From JAYPAN01 sp038123715 (lineage in GTDB: Bacteria > Pseudomonadota > Alphaproteobacteria > RS24): a stretch of DNA of 60,355 bases. Below are positions 50,068-59,015 of the stretch, one piece after another (position 1 is the stretch's first letter; every line of letters begins with the position of its first letter). A program made the position numbers and the translations under genes. Where the stretch lies: positions 1 through 60,355 of the forward strand of contig JAYPAN010000010.1 of NCBI GenBank assembly GCA_038123715.1. The letters run 5' to 3'. Under the pieces are notes generated by a model. That model made no database searches, was not told the origin of the DNA, and saw nothing but the letters and a program-made list of their open reading frames with translations.

Positions 50068-51534
50068 TCAGAGACCGGACATCAACCGGAAATAAAACCG
50101 CACACTATTGGCCAGCGTTGCAACGCTGATGCGCTCATTTGTGCCATGAATACCGGCCACATCCGACATGGGCAGGCGCATATAGGTGAAGCGGTAATGA
50201 TTGGGGGTGATTTTGCGGTAATGGCGCGTATCCGTCGCCGCCACCAACAGACGCGGCGCAACAATAATATCTTCCGGTGCTGCCGTATCACGAATGGTCG
50301 AGGTCAAATAATCCCAGCCAAACCCCTCAATCGGTGACACGGGCGAGGGTGCCATGCCGCGCTGGCCGGTGCCATCATAATCTACCCGCACGCGCGGGTC
50401 GTTAATAATTTTCACAACACGCTGTTTGACGGTTTCCGGTGTCTCGCCCGGCAAAATCCGGAAATTAACCTTTGCCGTTGTTTCAATCGGCAGCACATTG
50501 GCCTTGATGCCGCCATCAATCATGGTGACAGCCGTAGTTGTCCGCATACTGGCCTGCGCCTGATTATCCGACGCAAAAGACGCCATCACCAAGGGCTGAA
50601 ACAGCCAGAGGTTTTTCATAATGATGCGGTTGGCAAACGGCATTTCATCGGCCACCGCCTCAAGAAAGGCGCGTGTATGGGAAAAATCAGTCGGGAATTG
50701 ATTGGCCTCAAGGCGCGCCAAGGCTGCGGCCAGAACACCAATTGAAGATTGCGGCGGCGGCATGGAAGAATGACCGCCCTTGCCACGACTGCTCAAATGC
50801 AGGGTCACAATGCCCTTTTCAGCAGGTGCGATAACCGCCACCGGCTTACGCAAGCCCGGCATGAAACTCTGGGCAATCAGCCCGCCCTCATCTATCAAAA
50901 ACTCCGCCGATACATTGCGCTCTTCAAGCAAAGCGGCCATAGCGCGCGCGCCATCCAGTCCGCCCTGTTCCTCGTCATGGCCGAAGGCAAAATACAGGCT
51001 GCGCTGCGGAGCCAGCCCGCGCTCCAGCATATATTCGGCAGCCGACAATATGCCGATAATGTTGATTTTATTATCCAGCGTGCCGCGACCCCAAACATAG
51101 CCATCGGCAATTTTGCCGGAAAATGGCGGATGCACCCAATCGGCCTGTGTCCCTGGCACAATCGGCACAACATCCAGATGGCCGAGCAAGATAACCGGTT
51201 TCAGCGAAGCCCTGCTGCCCGGCCAAGTGTAAAGCAGGGAATAATCACCAATAACTTCCCGCTTCAAATTGGCGTGAACCAGCGGAAAGGTCTTTTCCAA
51301 AAAGCGGTGAAACGCAAGCAGCGGAGCAGCCGAAACCGGCTTGTCACGCCCGAATGAAATCGTTTTATAGCGCACCGCTGCGCTCATAATTTTTGCGGTT
51401 TTCTCCGCATCCGGTGAAAAGCGAAAAGCCTGCCCCTGCACCTGCGCCGTTGTTGGCATGAATGTGCGCGCGAGCAATACCAATACCAAAAGCAAAGGCA
51501 GTCCGATACATGCTGCCAAAATCTGTTTTTTCAT
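50068..51534 (-). CDS. Membrane-anchored M20 family peptidase (CPS1/PM20D1-like)
   Basis: 488 residues. An N-terminal hydrophobic helix (ILAACIGLPLLLVLVLLARTF) anchors or exports the enzyme. The metal-binding residues are in LLGHLDVVP (His, Asp), GRGTLDNK (bridging Asp), GHDEEQGG (catalytic Glu, Glu), DEGG and a C-terminal His (HGTNERIS). Dimerisation-domain text begins at GKGGHSSMPPP. Relatives are yeast carboxypeptidase S and mammalian PM20D1, which makes and breaks N-fatty-acyl amino acids. The substrate here is unknown. It lies 12 bp after rodA's stop-side; the two are on the same strand. Confidence 0.9.
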   Translation of the reverse strand: MKKQILAACIGLPLLLVLVLLARTFMPTTAQVQGQAFRFSPDAEKTAKIMSAAVRYKTISFGRDKPVSAAPLLAFHRFLEKTFPLVHANLKREVIGDYSLLYTWPGSRASLKPVILLGHLDVVPIVPGTQADWVHPPFSGKIADGYVWGRGTLDNKINIIGILSAAEYMLERGLAPQRSLYFAFGHDEEQGGLDGARAMAALLEERNVSAEFLIDEGGLIAQSFMPGLRKPVAVIAPAEKGIVTLHLSSRGKGGHSSMPPPQSSIGVLAAALARLEANQFPTDFSHTRAFLEAVADEMPFANRIIMKNLWLFQPLVMASFASDNQAQASMRTTTAVTMIDGGIKANVLPIETTAKVNFRILPGETPETVKQRVVKIINDPRVRVDYDGTGQRGMAPSPVSPIEGFGWDYLTSTIRDTAAPEDIIVAPRLLVAATDTRHYRKITPNHYRFTYMRLPMSDVAGIHGTNERISVATLANSVRFYFRLMSGL

Positions 51535-51546
51535 TTTTGTCGCCTC

Positions 51547-52677
51547 CTAGCCGCGCGGCAAGTCTATCAGAGCTTGCCTTTCCATGGCAAGAACCAGACC
51601 CATGCCAATAAAGAAGGTCAAAAGCGACGTGCCGCCATAGGAAATGAAAGGCAGTGGCACACCCACCACCGGAGCCAGCCCCATCACCATTGCCATATTG
51701 ACGAGAACATATAAAAACAGGGAAATCCCCATGCCGGAGACAAGCAGGCGGGCAAACACGCTACGCACTTGTCGGGCAATCAGGAAAATAAATATCAATG
51801 CCAGAACAAACAGCACAATAATCGCCAGACTGCCGATAAAGCCCATTTCCTCGGCGAAAATGGTGAAAATAAAATCCGTGTGTTTTTCCGGCAGAAAGTT
51901 CAAGCGGCTTTGCGTGCCTTCATTAAACCCTTTGCCGAAAAACCCGCCCGAACCAATGCCGATTTTTGACTGGATAATGTGATAACCCGCACCCAGCGGG
52001 TCGCGCTCCGGGTCGAGAAAAACCAATACGCGCTCCTGCTGATAGGGGCGTAATGCTTGCCAGACAAACGGAATACTGACGACCATCAGCGTGCCGGCGG
52101 CTGCAAAATAGCGCCAGTTCACCCCGGCCAGAAACAAAATCGCTATACCGACACCGGCCAGCATAAGCGTCGTTCCCAAATCCGGCTGGTAGTAAATCAG
52201 CGTCGCCGGTGCTGCAATCAGCGCCACCGGCATCAGCAGATATTGTGGCATTGAAATATCGTCAAAATGCGATGACTGGAAATAGCGCGCCAAGGCCAGC
52301 ACCAGCCCAAGGCGCATAAACTCTGATGGCTGAAGCCGAATAAAGCCAATATCCAGCCATCTTTGCGCGCCCATGGATTTGTCACCAAATAATTCCACCC
52401 CGACCAGCAAGGCCAGCAAGCCGCCATAGACAATATAGGCCGAAGAATGAATCACTCGCACATCCAGCATAGCAATCGCCAGCATCAAACCCATACCGGC
52501 GACAAGCCGCACCGCATGGCGCATCGCCCATGGCTCAAACGACCCACCGGCCACTGAATACAGCGTCGCCACGCCTATCAAGCCAAGCAAAGTCACAACA
52601 ATGATAAGCGGCCAGTGCAATTCCCGAATCGTATCGGCATAGCTTTGCCGCAAGGGCTGATGGCGGCTGAATGTCAT
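51547..52677 (-). CDS. rodA: Peptidoglycan glycosyltransferase RodA
   Basis: A 376-residue SEDS-family membrane enzyme that polymerises glycan strands for cell elongation. About ten hydrophobic segments are present, with the family motifs MGAQRWLDIGFIRLQPSEFMRLGLVLALARYF, YQPDLGTTLMLAGVGIAILFLAG and, near the end, GVPLPFISYGGTSLLTFFIGMGLVLAM. It overlaps the PBP2 gene by 4 bp, keeping the polymerase and its partner transpeptidase coupled. Confidence 0.96.
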   Translation of the reverse strand: MTFSRHQPLRQSYADTIRELHWPLIIVVTLLGLIGVATLYSVAGGSFEPWAMRHAVRLVAGMGLMLAIAMLDVRVIHSSAYIVYGGLLALLVGVELFGDKSMGAQRWLDIGFIRLQPSEFMRLGLVLALARYFQSSHFDDISMPQYLLMPVALIAAPATLIYYQPDLGTTLMLAGVGIAILFLAGVNWRYFAAAGTLMVVSIPFVWQALRPYQQERVLVFLDPERDPLGAGYHIIQSKIGIGSGGFFGKGFNEGTQSRLNFLPEKHTDFIFTIFAEEMGFIGSLAIIVLFVLALIFIFLIARQVRSVFARLLVSGMGISLFLYVLVNMAMVMGLAPVVGVPLPFISYGGTSLLTFFIGMGLVLAMERQALIDLPRG

Positions 52678-54530
52678 GCATCGCCCCCATTATCCGCGCC
52701 TTTATTGATGCCACTGCCGCGAATGTCTGCCTGTTTCGGCTGCAATGACGCCTCGCGGCGCAACAGATAGGCGGCAAGCTCTCCGGCTATGGGCGCGGCC
52801 ACTTGCGCGCCACCGCCGCCATGCTCAACCACTACAGACAGCGCATAACGCGGCTTGTCATGCGGCGCATAACCAACAAAAAGCGAATGGTCGCGCAAAT
52901 GCCAATCCAATTCCTCATTGGGAATAACGCCGGTTTCGCGCTCGGCCTTGGAAATGCGGCGCACCTGCACAGTGCCGGTCTTGCCGCCCATGAGTTTGCC
53001 ATTGACGAAAACGCTGGACGCATAGGCCGTGCCGTCGGGTCGGTTGACCACACGATACATAGCGCGGCGCATCAGCGCCAAATGCTTCGGGTCTATCCCT
53101 GTATCGACCGCCGCCGGCCTGTCGGGATTTTCCGTGACAATCGGGCTGAGCAGGCGGCCGCCATTGACCAGCGCCGCTGTCATCCGCGCCAATTGCAATG
53201 GCGTGGTCAGCAAAAAGCCCTGACCAATGCCGGTAATCACTGTTTCCCCCGACCGCCAGGAAGCATCATAATTGGCGCGTTTCCAGTCTCGCCCCGGCAC
53301 AGTGCCGGTCTTTTCACCGGCCAGATTAAGCCCGGTGCGGGAACCAAAACCAAATCGGCGCGCCATTGCTTCGATATTGTCTATGCCGACCCGCAGCGCC
53401 AAGTCGTAGAAATAAGTGTCGCAGGAACGCTCAATCGCTTCGACCATTGTCATGTCGCCATGACCTTCCTCTTTCCAGCAATGAAACTCTTCATTGGCGA
53501 AAGCATAGACGCCGCTGCAATTGATTTTTTCGTCCGGATTTATCACACCGGCTTCCAGACCGGCCAGCGCAACCAGCATTTTGAAGGTTGAACCGGGCGC
53601 ATATAGGCCGCGCAATGCTTTGTTGAGAAGCGGTTTGCGCTCATGTGCCAGCATCGCATCCCAACGGCTGCGCTCCACACCGCGCGACATTTCATTGGGT
53701 TCAAAAGACGGGGTTGAGACCATGGCAAGGATTTCGCCGCTATCAGCACCCATAACGACAACCGAGCCGCTATGCCCCTGCAACAGCTTATGCGCGCGGT
53801 TTTGCAAACCGGCATCAATGGTCAGATTGATATCCTCGCCGGGCTGGCCGGGATCGGAAGCCAATTGGCGCACTGTGCGACCATAGGCACTGACCTCAAC
53901 CTGACGCACACCAGCCTGCCCGCGCAGGCGCAATTCAAATTGGCGTTCCACGCCACTGCGCCCAACCGTATCCGCCACTGTATTGCCCCAGCGATTCAAA
54001 TCGCGCCGCGTCTTATTGCCGACATAGCCGACAAGATGCGCCGTTGCCTCGCCAAGCTGGTAAAAACGCTGGTCGCCCACGCGCGGTGCGACACCGGGCA
54101 AAAACGGCAATTGCAGATTCAACCGCGCGAAGTTTTCCCATGCGATATTGTCAATAATGGTGACCGGCTTGAAAGACGGCGTGCGCCGCACGCGCTTGCG
54201 AATATCGGCAATCTCACCGGGGCTTAATTTAAGCAATTCGGCGAGAACTGTTAGCGTTTCCTCAAAATCGGCCACTTGTTCAGCGACAATCTCGACTTTC
54301 AAATTGCGGTCATTTTCAGCCAACGGCACACCATTGCGGTCAATAATACGCCCGCGGGGCGGGGCGATAGGATTGACATTGACCCGATTGGCCTCGGCCA
54401 TGGTCGCGTAAATATCCGATTGCTGCACCTGTAAATACTGCAACCGCCCGGCCAGCAAACCGAACAGACCAATTTGCGCGCCGGCAAAAATCAGGCTGCG
54501 ACGGGAAAAGGAGATGTCTTCTTTATCCAT
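52674..54530 (-). CDS. mrdA: Penicillin-binding protein 2
   Basis: The 618-residue transpeptidase partner of RodA. A single N-terminal membrane segment (SLIFAGAQIGLFGLLAGRLQYLQV) is followed by a dimerisation domain (RGRIIDRNGVPLAEND) and the transpeptidase domain, with the active site S314-T-F-K317, S369-C-D371 and K517-T-G519. The C-terminal tail is basic and polar. It lies 15 bp after mreD and starts at an ATG preceded by GAGGGAGG-like sequence. Confidence 0.96.
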   Translation of the reverse strand: MDKEDISFSRRSLIFAGAQIGLFGLLAGRLQYLQVQQSDIYATMAEANRVNVNPIAPPRGRIIDRNGVPLAENDRNLKVEIVAEQVADFEETLTVLAELLKLSPGEIADIRKRVRRTPSFKPVTIIDNIAWENFARLNLQLPFLPGVAPRVGDQRFYQLGEATAHLVGYVGNKTRRDLNRWGNTVADTVGRSGVERQFELRLRGQAGVRQVEVSAYGRTVRQLASDPGQPGEDINLTIDAGLQNRAHKLLQGHSGSVVVMGADSGEILAMVSTPSFEPNEMSRGVERSRWDAMLAHERKPLLNKALRGLYAPGSTFKMLVALAGLEAGVINPDEKINCSGVYAFANEEFHCWKEEGHGDMTMVEAIERSCDTYFYDLALRVGIDNIEAMARRFGFGSRTGLNLAGEKTGTVPGRDWKRANYDASWRSGETVITGIGQGFLLTTPLQLARMTAALVNGGRLLSPIVTENPDRPAAVDTGIDPKHLALMRRAMYRVVNRPDGTAYASSVFVNGKLMGGKTGTVQVRRISKAERETGVIPNEELDWHLRDHSLFVGYAPHDKPRYALSVVVEHGGGGAQVAAPIAGELAAYLLRREASLQPKQADIRGSGINKGADNGGDA

Positions 54531-54545
54531 AACCTCCCTCGCGCG

Positions 54546-55061
54546 TTAAATATCGGCCTTGGTGTCCTGCACGAAATAATCGAGCAGCAGCCAAATCACC
54601 GGAAAGCCAATTATGGTGACGAGGGCAGACAGAAATGACGCCAGCGCATCGACATTCATGTCATCGCGCCATGCAGCCATAATAAAGGCAAGGAAATAAG
54701 CGGCCAGACATGTGCCAGCAAAAACCGACCAGCGCACCCGAAAATCGCCGCGCGCCACCACCCAGAATTGGCTCCGCACCAGCAAGAAATAAAGGCAGAA
54801 AATCAGCCCCCAAAAGCCAATCGGTGTCTCACTTATCAAATCATTGACAATGCCCATCAGCAGCAAGACCAGACCGGCGAAATAATCATCGCCACGGGTC
54901 GCCACAAAATAAATCGGCACCAGAAAAAAACCGGCAGTGATACCGCTTAGCCACGGCATGCTGACCGGCACATGGCTAAGCAGAATAAGGGCAAAAGTGA
55001 AAAAATAGGGCAGCAATCCGGCGGTCGGGCTTTGGCCGGATGGATTGAAAAAATCACTCAT
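54546..55061 (-). CDS. mreD: Rod shape-determining protein MreD
   Basis: 171 residues with five or six hydrophobic segments (ILLSHVPVSMPWLSGITAGFFLVPIYF, VLLLMGIVNDLISETPIGFWGLIFCLYFLL and others). The GIVNDLISETPIG stretch is typical of MreD. It belongs to the elongasome membrane complex and overlaps mreC by 8 bp. Confidence 0.9.
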   Translation of the reverse strand: MSDFFNPSGQSPTAGLLPYFFTFALILLSHVPVSMPWLSGITAGFFLVPIYFVATRGDDYFAGLVLLLMGIVNDLISETPIGFWGLIFCLYFLLVRSQFWVVARGDFRVRWSVFAGTCLAAYFLAFIMAAWRDDMNVDALASFLSALVTIIGFPVIWLLLDYFVQDTKADI

Positions 55062-55977
55062 TGGCCGCGCCTGCGCTGTCCGGTTTTGCCGCCAAAGATG
55101 TCGCCAGCTTGCCTATATCCAGCCCGTTAATCGGCGAAGCAATATCGGGCGGCGGGTCAAGTTCACGCGACAGAGCCACACGCACGTATTCAAGCTGGCT
55201 TAAATCTTCGCGCAAATTGACGCTGTGATTGCCTTCCGCGTCTATCTGCACCGTGCCGACCGGCAGGCCAATCGGCATTTGACCGCCATCACCGGATGTG
55301 ACCAGCAAATCACCCTGCTTTAATTTGGCCTTGCGCGGCAAATAACGCAGTTCCGGATTATCCGAATTGGTGCCGGATAAAATCGCCCGCACCCCGCTGG
55401 ACAGCGCCACAACCGGCACATGGCTGTTGAAATCAGTCAGCAATAAAATCCGGCTCGACACCCGCCCCGATGAGACGACGCGACCGACCAGACCGCTATT
55501 GCCCAAAACGGCCTGCCCCTGCTCGACACCGGCCATTTTACCGGTATTGGCAACCAGCGTGCGGACAAAGGGACTGCTCAAATCGGCAATCACCCGCGCC
55601 GATACAAGATGCAGATTGGGTTCGGCCGGCAAAGCCAGCAATTTGCGATATTGCGACAGCAGCAATCTTGCCCGCGTCAGCTCATCCAATTGGCTTTTCA
55701 GATTGCGATTTTCTTCGCGCAAATCCATATTTTGCTCGCGCAACGCCACCAAATCGCGCGCGCTCATGCTGGCTTCGCGCAATTCAACAAAAGGAATGGC
55801 AAAAACATCAAGCACGGGCGACAGCAAATCCAGCGACATTTGCCGCAATTGGACAATACGGGGGTCATCGCGTGGCAGCACCACCAGCAACAAGGCAGCC
55901 ACCAAAGCGCTGATAAGGGTTATGCCAACCGCACTGATAAAGTTTGTTTCCCGTTTCCGCGACCCAAGACCGACCAA
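55054..55977 (-). CDS. mreC: Rod shape-determining protein MreC
   Basis: 307 residues: a short basic N-terminus, one membrane segment (FISAVGITLISALVAALLLVVLP), a coiled coil (LVALREQNMDLREENRNLKSQLDELTRARLLL) and the beta-rich MreC domain (VLGNSGLVGRVVSSGRVSSRILLLTDFNSHVPV). It starts with a TTG, because the frame has a stop four codons earlier and the next Met is inside the protein. It links MreB to PBP2 and RodA in the periplasm. It lies 49 bp downstream of mreB. Confidence 0.94.
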   Translation of the reverse strand: MVGLGSRKRETNFISAVGITLISALVAALLLVVLPRDDPRIVQLRQMSLDLLSPVLDVFAIPFVELREASMSARDLVALREQNMDLREENRNLKSQLDELTRARLLLSQYRKLLALPAEPNLHLVSARVIADLSSPFVRTLVANTGKMAGVEQGQAVLGNSGLVGRVVSSGRVSSRILLLTDFNSHVPVVALSSGVRAILSGTNSDNPELRYLPRKAKLKQGDLLVTSGDGGQMPIGLPVGTVQIDAEGNHSVNLREDLSQLEYVRVALSRELDPPPDIASPINGLDIGKLATSLAAKPDSAGAANE

Positions 55978-56026
55978 AACGCGCCCCGTTCAAATAGACA
56001 ATGCCCTGCCCGCTTGCCGGAAAGGC

Positions 56027-57067
56027 TTAATAAGCGGCGGACAGAACGTGCTTCATGGTTTTGATATGCTCAAGTGCACGCCCCGTGCCAAGGGCCACAC
56101 ATGACAGTGCCTCATCGGCTATGGAGACCGGCAGACCGGTCGCCTCGCGCAAATAAGCGTCAAGATTATGCAGCAAACCGCCGCCACCTGTCATTACAAT
56201 ACCTTTATCGACAATATCGGCGGCCAGTTCCGGCGGTGTCGCCTCAAGCGCCACTTTGACGGCTTCAACAATCGCGCCAACCGGTTCGGCCAGACTTTCG
56301 ACAATCTCGCGCTGGCTGATTTCAACTTCGCGCGGCACGCCATTCATCAGGTCGCGCCCCTTGATTTTCACAGATTTTCCTTCTTCGCCGGGCGGCATCA
56401 TGGCCGAGCCAACTTCTTTTTTAATGCGTTCGGCGCTTGATTCACCAAGCAGCAAATTATGATTGCGGCGAATGTGAGCGATAATCGCCTCATCCATTTT
56501 ATCGCCGCCAACCCGAACCGAGCGCGAATAAACAATCCCGCCAAGTGACAAAACAGCCACTTCCGTCGTGCCGCCACCAATATCCAGCACCATTGAGCCG
56601 GTCGGCTCGGTCACCGGCAGCCCCGCCCCAATCGCCGCCGCCATTGGTTCTTCAATCAAAAACACACGCCGCGCACCCGCCGACATGGCGCTTTCCTGAA
56701 TGGCGCGGCGCTCAACCGCGGTAGCACCCGATGGCACACAAACGACAATTTGCGGATTGGCGAAAGAGCGCCGGTTATGCACTTTGCGGATGAAATGCTT
56801 AATCATTTCTTCCGTCACATCAAAATCAGCAATCACCCCGTCGCGCATTGGACGAATGGCGCTGATATTGCCCGGCGTGCGACCCAGCATCATTTTCGCC
56901 TCATCGCCAACGGCCAGCACACGATTGCGGCCACCGCTTTCAAAAATGGCAACAACAGAAGGCTCGTTCAGCACGATACCGCGCCCTTTGACATAGACAA
57001 GCGTGTTGGCAGTGCCTAAATCAATCGCCATATCGGCCGAAAAAAGCGCCAAAAGACCGTTGAGCAT
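56027..57067 (-). CDS. mreB: Rod shape-determining protein MreB (actin homologue)
   Basis: 346 residues with the actin-fold motifs: phosphate-1 AIDLGTANTLVYVKGRGIVLNEPSVVA, phosphate-2 MVLDIGGGTTEVAVLSLGGIV, and the adenosine loop VMTGGGGLLHNLDAYL. It forms filaments that guide side-wall synthesis. GAGAGG precedes the ATG. It lies 45 bp downstream of leuA, so leuA transcripts may read into mreB; the order mreB-mreC-mreD-mrdA-rodA is the standard one. Confidence 0.97.
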   Translation of the reverse strand: MLNGLLALFSADMAIDLGTANTLVYVKGRGIVLNEPSVVAIFESGGRNRVLAVGDEAKMMLGRTPGNISAIRPMRDGVIADFDVTEEMIKHFIRKVHNRRSFANPQIVVCVPSGATAVERRAIQESAMSAGARRVFLIEEPMAAAIGAGLPVTEPTGSMVLDIGGGTTEVAVLSLGGIVYSRSVRVGGDKMDEAIIAHIRRNHNLLLGESSAERIKKEVGSAMMPPGEEGKSVKIKGRDLMNGVPREVEISQREIVESLAEPVGAIVEAVKVALEATPPELAADIVDKGIVMTGGGGLLHNLDAYLREATGLPVSIADEALSCVALGTGRALEHIKTMKHVLSAAY

Positions 57068-57112
57068 GATTTTCCTCTCTATTCGCGCGCGACCCTTCCG
57101 GGCCCGACAAAA

Positions 57113-58684
57113 TTATGCCGACATTGCGTCGGGTGCGTGTTTCTCGCGTTTCACAACCAGCTTGTTCAACGCGCTGATATAGGCGCGGGCCGATGCCACC
57201 ATTGTATCCGTGTCGGCGCCACGCCCGGTCACGGTTTTGCCGTTTTCGGCCAGCCTGACGCTGACTTCAGCCTGCGCGTCGGTTCCCTCTGTCACCGCAT
57301 GCACCTGATATAATTGCAATTCCGCATCATGCGGAAACAGCGATTTGATGGCATTGAATGTGGCATCCACCGGCCCATCTCCCGTGCTTTCAACTTCCAC
57401 CTGTTTGCCTTCAATCTCAAGCACCAAATTTGCAATTTGTGGCCCTTCTGAGCCGGCCACCACGCGCAAGGAGACCAATTTCAGCGTATCGCCGCTGCTG
57501 GCCACTTCATCATCGACCAAGGCGACAATATCATCATCGAACACATGCTTTTTGCGGTCGGCCAAATCCTTGAAGCGGGTAAACGCATCCTGCAACTGAT
57601 TATCGCCCAGCGCATAGCCCAATTCCTTGATTTTCTCGCGGAAGGCATGGCGACCGGAATGTTTGCCCATAACCAGCGAGGTTTTTGAAATACCAACGCT
57701 TTCCGGCGTCATAATTTCATAAGTCTGGTTGTTTTTCAGCATCCCATCCTGATGAATACCGCTTTCATGGGCAAAAGCATTTTGGCCGACAATCGCCTTA
57801 TTATATTGCACCGGAAAAGCGGTCACCGCGGAGACCAGCTTGGAGGCACGCGCCAGCATGGTGGTTTCAATGGCGGTATGCTGCGCCATCAAATCAGCAC
57901 GCACATTCAGCGCCATGACAATTTCTTCCAATGCCGCATTACCGGCCCGTTCGCCAATGCCGTTTATTGTGCATTCCACTTGCCGCGCACCGGCCTGAAT
58001 ACCGGCCAGCGAATTGGCCACAGCCAGCCCCAAATCATTATGGCAATGGGTTGATAAAACCGCCTTGTCCATATTTGGCACACGATTACGCAACATGCCA
58101 ATCAGCTCAAAATACTCTTGCGGCATGGTATAGCCGACCGTATCGGGGATATTGATGGTCGTCGCGCCCGCCTTAATCGCCGCTTCCACACAGGCGCACA
58201 GAAAGTCATGCTCGGTGCGGGTGGCATCTTCCGGCGACCATTCCACATTATCAGTATGCTGGCGCGCGCGGTTAACCGAAAAGGACACTGCCGCCAGCAC
58301 ATCATCGGGCTGCATTTGCAATTTATGTTTCATATGCACCGGGCTGGTGGAAATGAAAGTATGGATGCGCGGATTTTTAGCGTCTTTCAACGCTTCCCCA
58401 GCGCGGTCAATATCCTTTTCACCGGCGCGCGACAAGCCGCACACTTCGGCATTTTTCACCAGCTTGGCGACTTCCGATACTGCTTCAAAATCGCCATTTG
58501 AGGCAATCGGGAAACCGGCCTCAATAATATCGACGCCCATTGTGTCGAGCAATTCGGCGACTTGCAGTTTCTCTTCCAGCGTCATGGAGGCGCCCGGCGA
58601 TTGCTCGCCATCGCGCAATGTCGTGTCGAAAATATAAACGCGGTCAGCCGCATTTGCAGGGTTTTGTTCAGTTGTCTGTGTCAT
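57113..58684 (-). CDS. leuA: 2-isopropylmalate synthase
   Basis: Makes 2-isopropylmalate from acetyl-CoA and 2-ketoisovalerate, the first leucine-specific step. 523 residues: the catalytic barrel has FDTTLRDGEQSPGASM, the metal motif HCHNDLGLAVANS, and GAR..ECTINGIGERAGNAAL; the C-terminal regulatory domain (LKLVSLRVVAGSEGPQIANLVLEIEGKQ) allows leucine feedback. I choose the second ATG (MTQTTEQ) since AGGAAGG lies 9 nt before it and directly abuts the first ATG. The space upstream holds a small leucine-rich ORF. Confidence 0.95.
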   Translation of the reverse strand: MTQTTEQNPANAADRVYIFDTTLRDGEQSPGASMTLEEKLQVAELLDTMGVDIIEAGFPIASNGDFEAVSEVAKLVKNAEVCGLSRAGEKDIDRAGEALKDAKNPRIHTFISTSPVHMKHKLQMQPDDVLAAVSFSVNRARQHTDNVEWSPEDATRTEHDFLCACVEAAIKAGATTINIPDTVGYTMPQEYFELIGMLRNRVPNMDKAVLSTHCHNDLGLAVANSLAGIQAGARQVECTINGIGERAGNAALEEIVMALNVRADLMAQHTAIETTMLARASKLVSAVTAFPVQYNKAIVGQNAFAHESGIHQDGMLKNNQTYEIMTPESVGISKTSLVMGKHSGRHAFREKIKELGYALGDNQLQDAFTRFKDLADRKKHVFDDDIVALVDDEVASSGDTLKLVSLRVVAGSEGPQIANLVLEIEGKQVEVESTGDGPVDATFNAIKSLFPHDAELQLYQVHAVTEGTDAQAEVSVRLAENGKTVTGRGADTDTMVASARAYISALNKLVVKREKHAPDAMSA

Positions 58685-58753
58685 CTCGTTCATCCTTCCT
58701 GTGCCGGTCTGCCTGTGGCAGAAGCGTCGGCGTCAATTTGGTCAATTTCTCAT

Positions 58754-58794
58754 CCCCTGAAGACGCGCCACTCATGACTGTCCGGCCTCAGGGG
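58754..58794 (-). promoter_or_regulatory. Stem-loop at the end of the small ORF before leuA
   Basis: CCCCTGA (58754-58760) and TCAGGGG (58788-58794) form a 7-bp inverted repeat. On the minus strand the stop codon of the small ORF lies in the 5' arm, and leuA begins about 70 nt after the 3' arm. No U-tract follows. It may be part of an attenuator or a translation-control structure. Confidence 0.4.
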
Positions 58795-58916
58795 CTGATA
58801 AGGAGGAGGATGGTTAGAGTTAATACCATCGTCAGGAAAACCGCAGGCGCAAAAGCGCTGTCCGCCTGCTTATTGGCGGCCATCACACGCTGCTTGTTTT
58901 TATTGCCATAAGGCAT
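58788..58916 (-). CDS. Small ORF with branched-chain-rich end, possible leuA leader peptide or small membrane protein
   Basis: 42 codons too short for most gene callers. The first 28 residues are polar and basic, and the end is VFLTMVLTLTILLLISP, with Leu codons TTA, CTA, CTC, CTC, CTT plus Val and Ile. GGGGA lies 8 nt before the ATG. It is in the 232-bp space between LysR and leuA and is read in the leuA direction; its stop falls within an inverted repeat. It can be read as a leucine-sensing leader peptide or as a one-span membrane protein. I see no way to choose from sequence alone. The rest of the space has a CCAAGC-N7-GCTTGG hairpin (58955-58973) behind the LysR stop. Confidence 0.4.
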   Translation of the reverse strand: MPYGNKNKQRVMAANKQADSAFAPAVFLTMVLTLTILLLISP

Positions 58917-59015
58917 GGGTCACATCCCCAAAATTTCCTGATATTCTTGTTTATCCAAGCCGTTACCGCTTGGCAAGACAATTTGTTCTGTTTTCGTCAC
59001 AAGTTTGCCCCTGAT

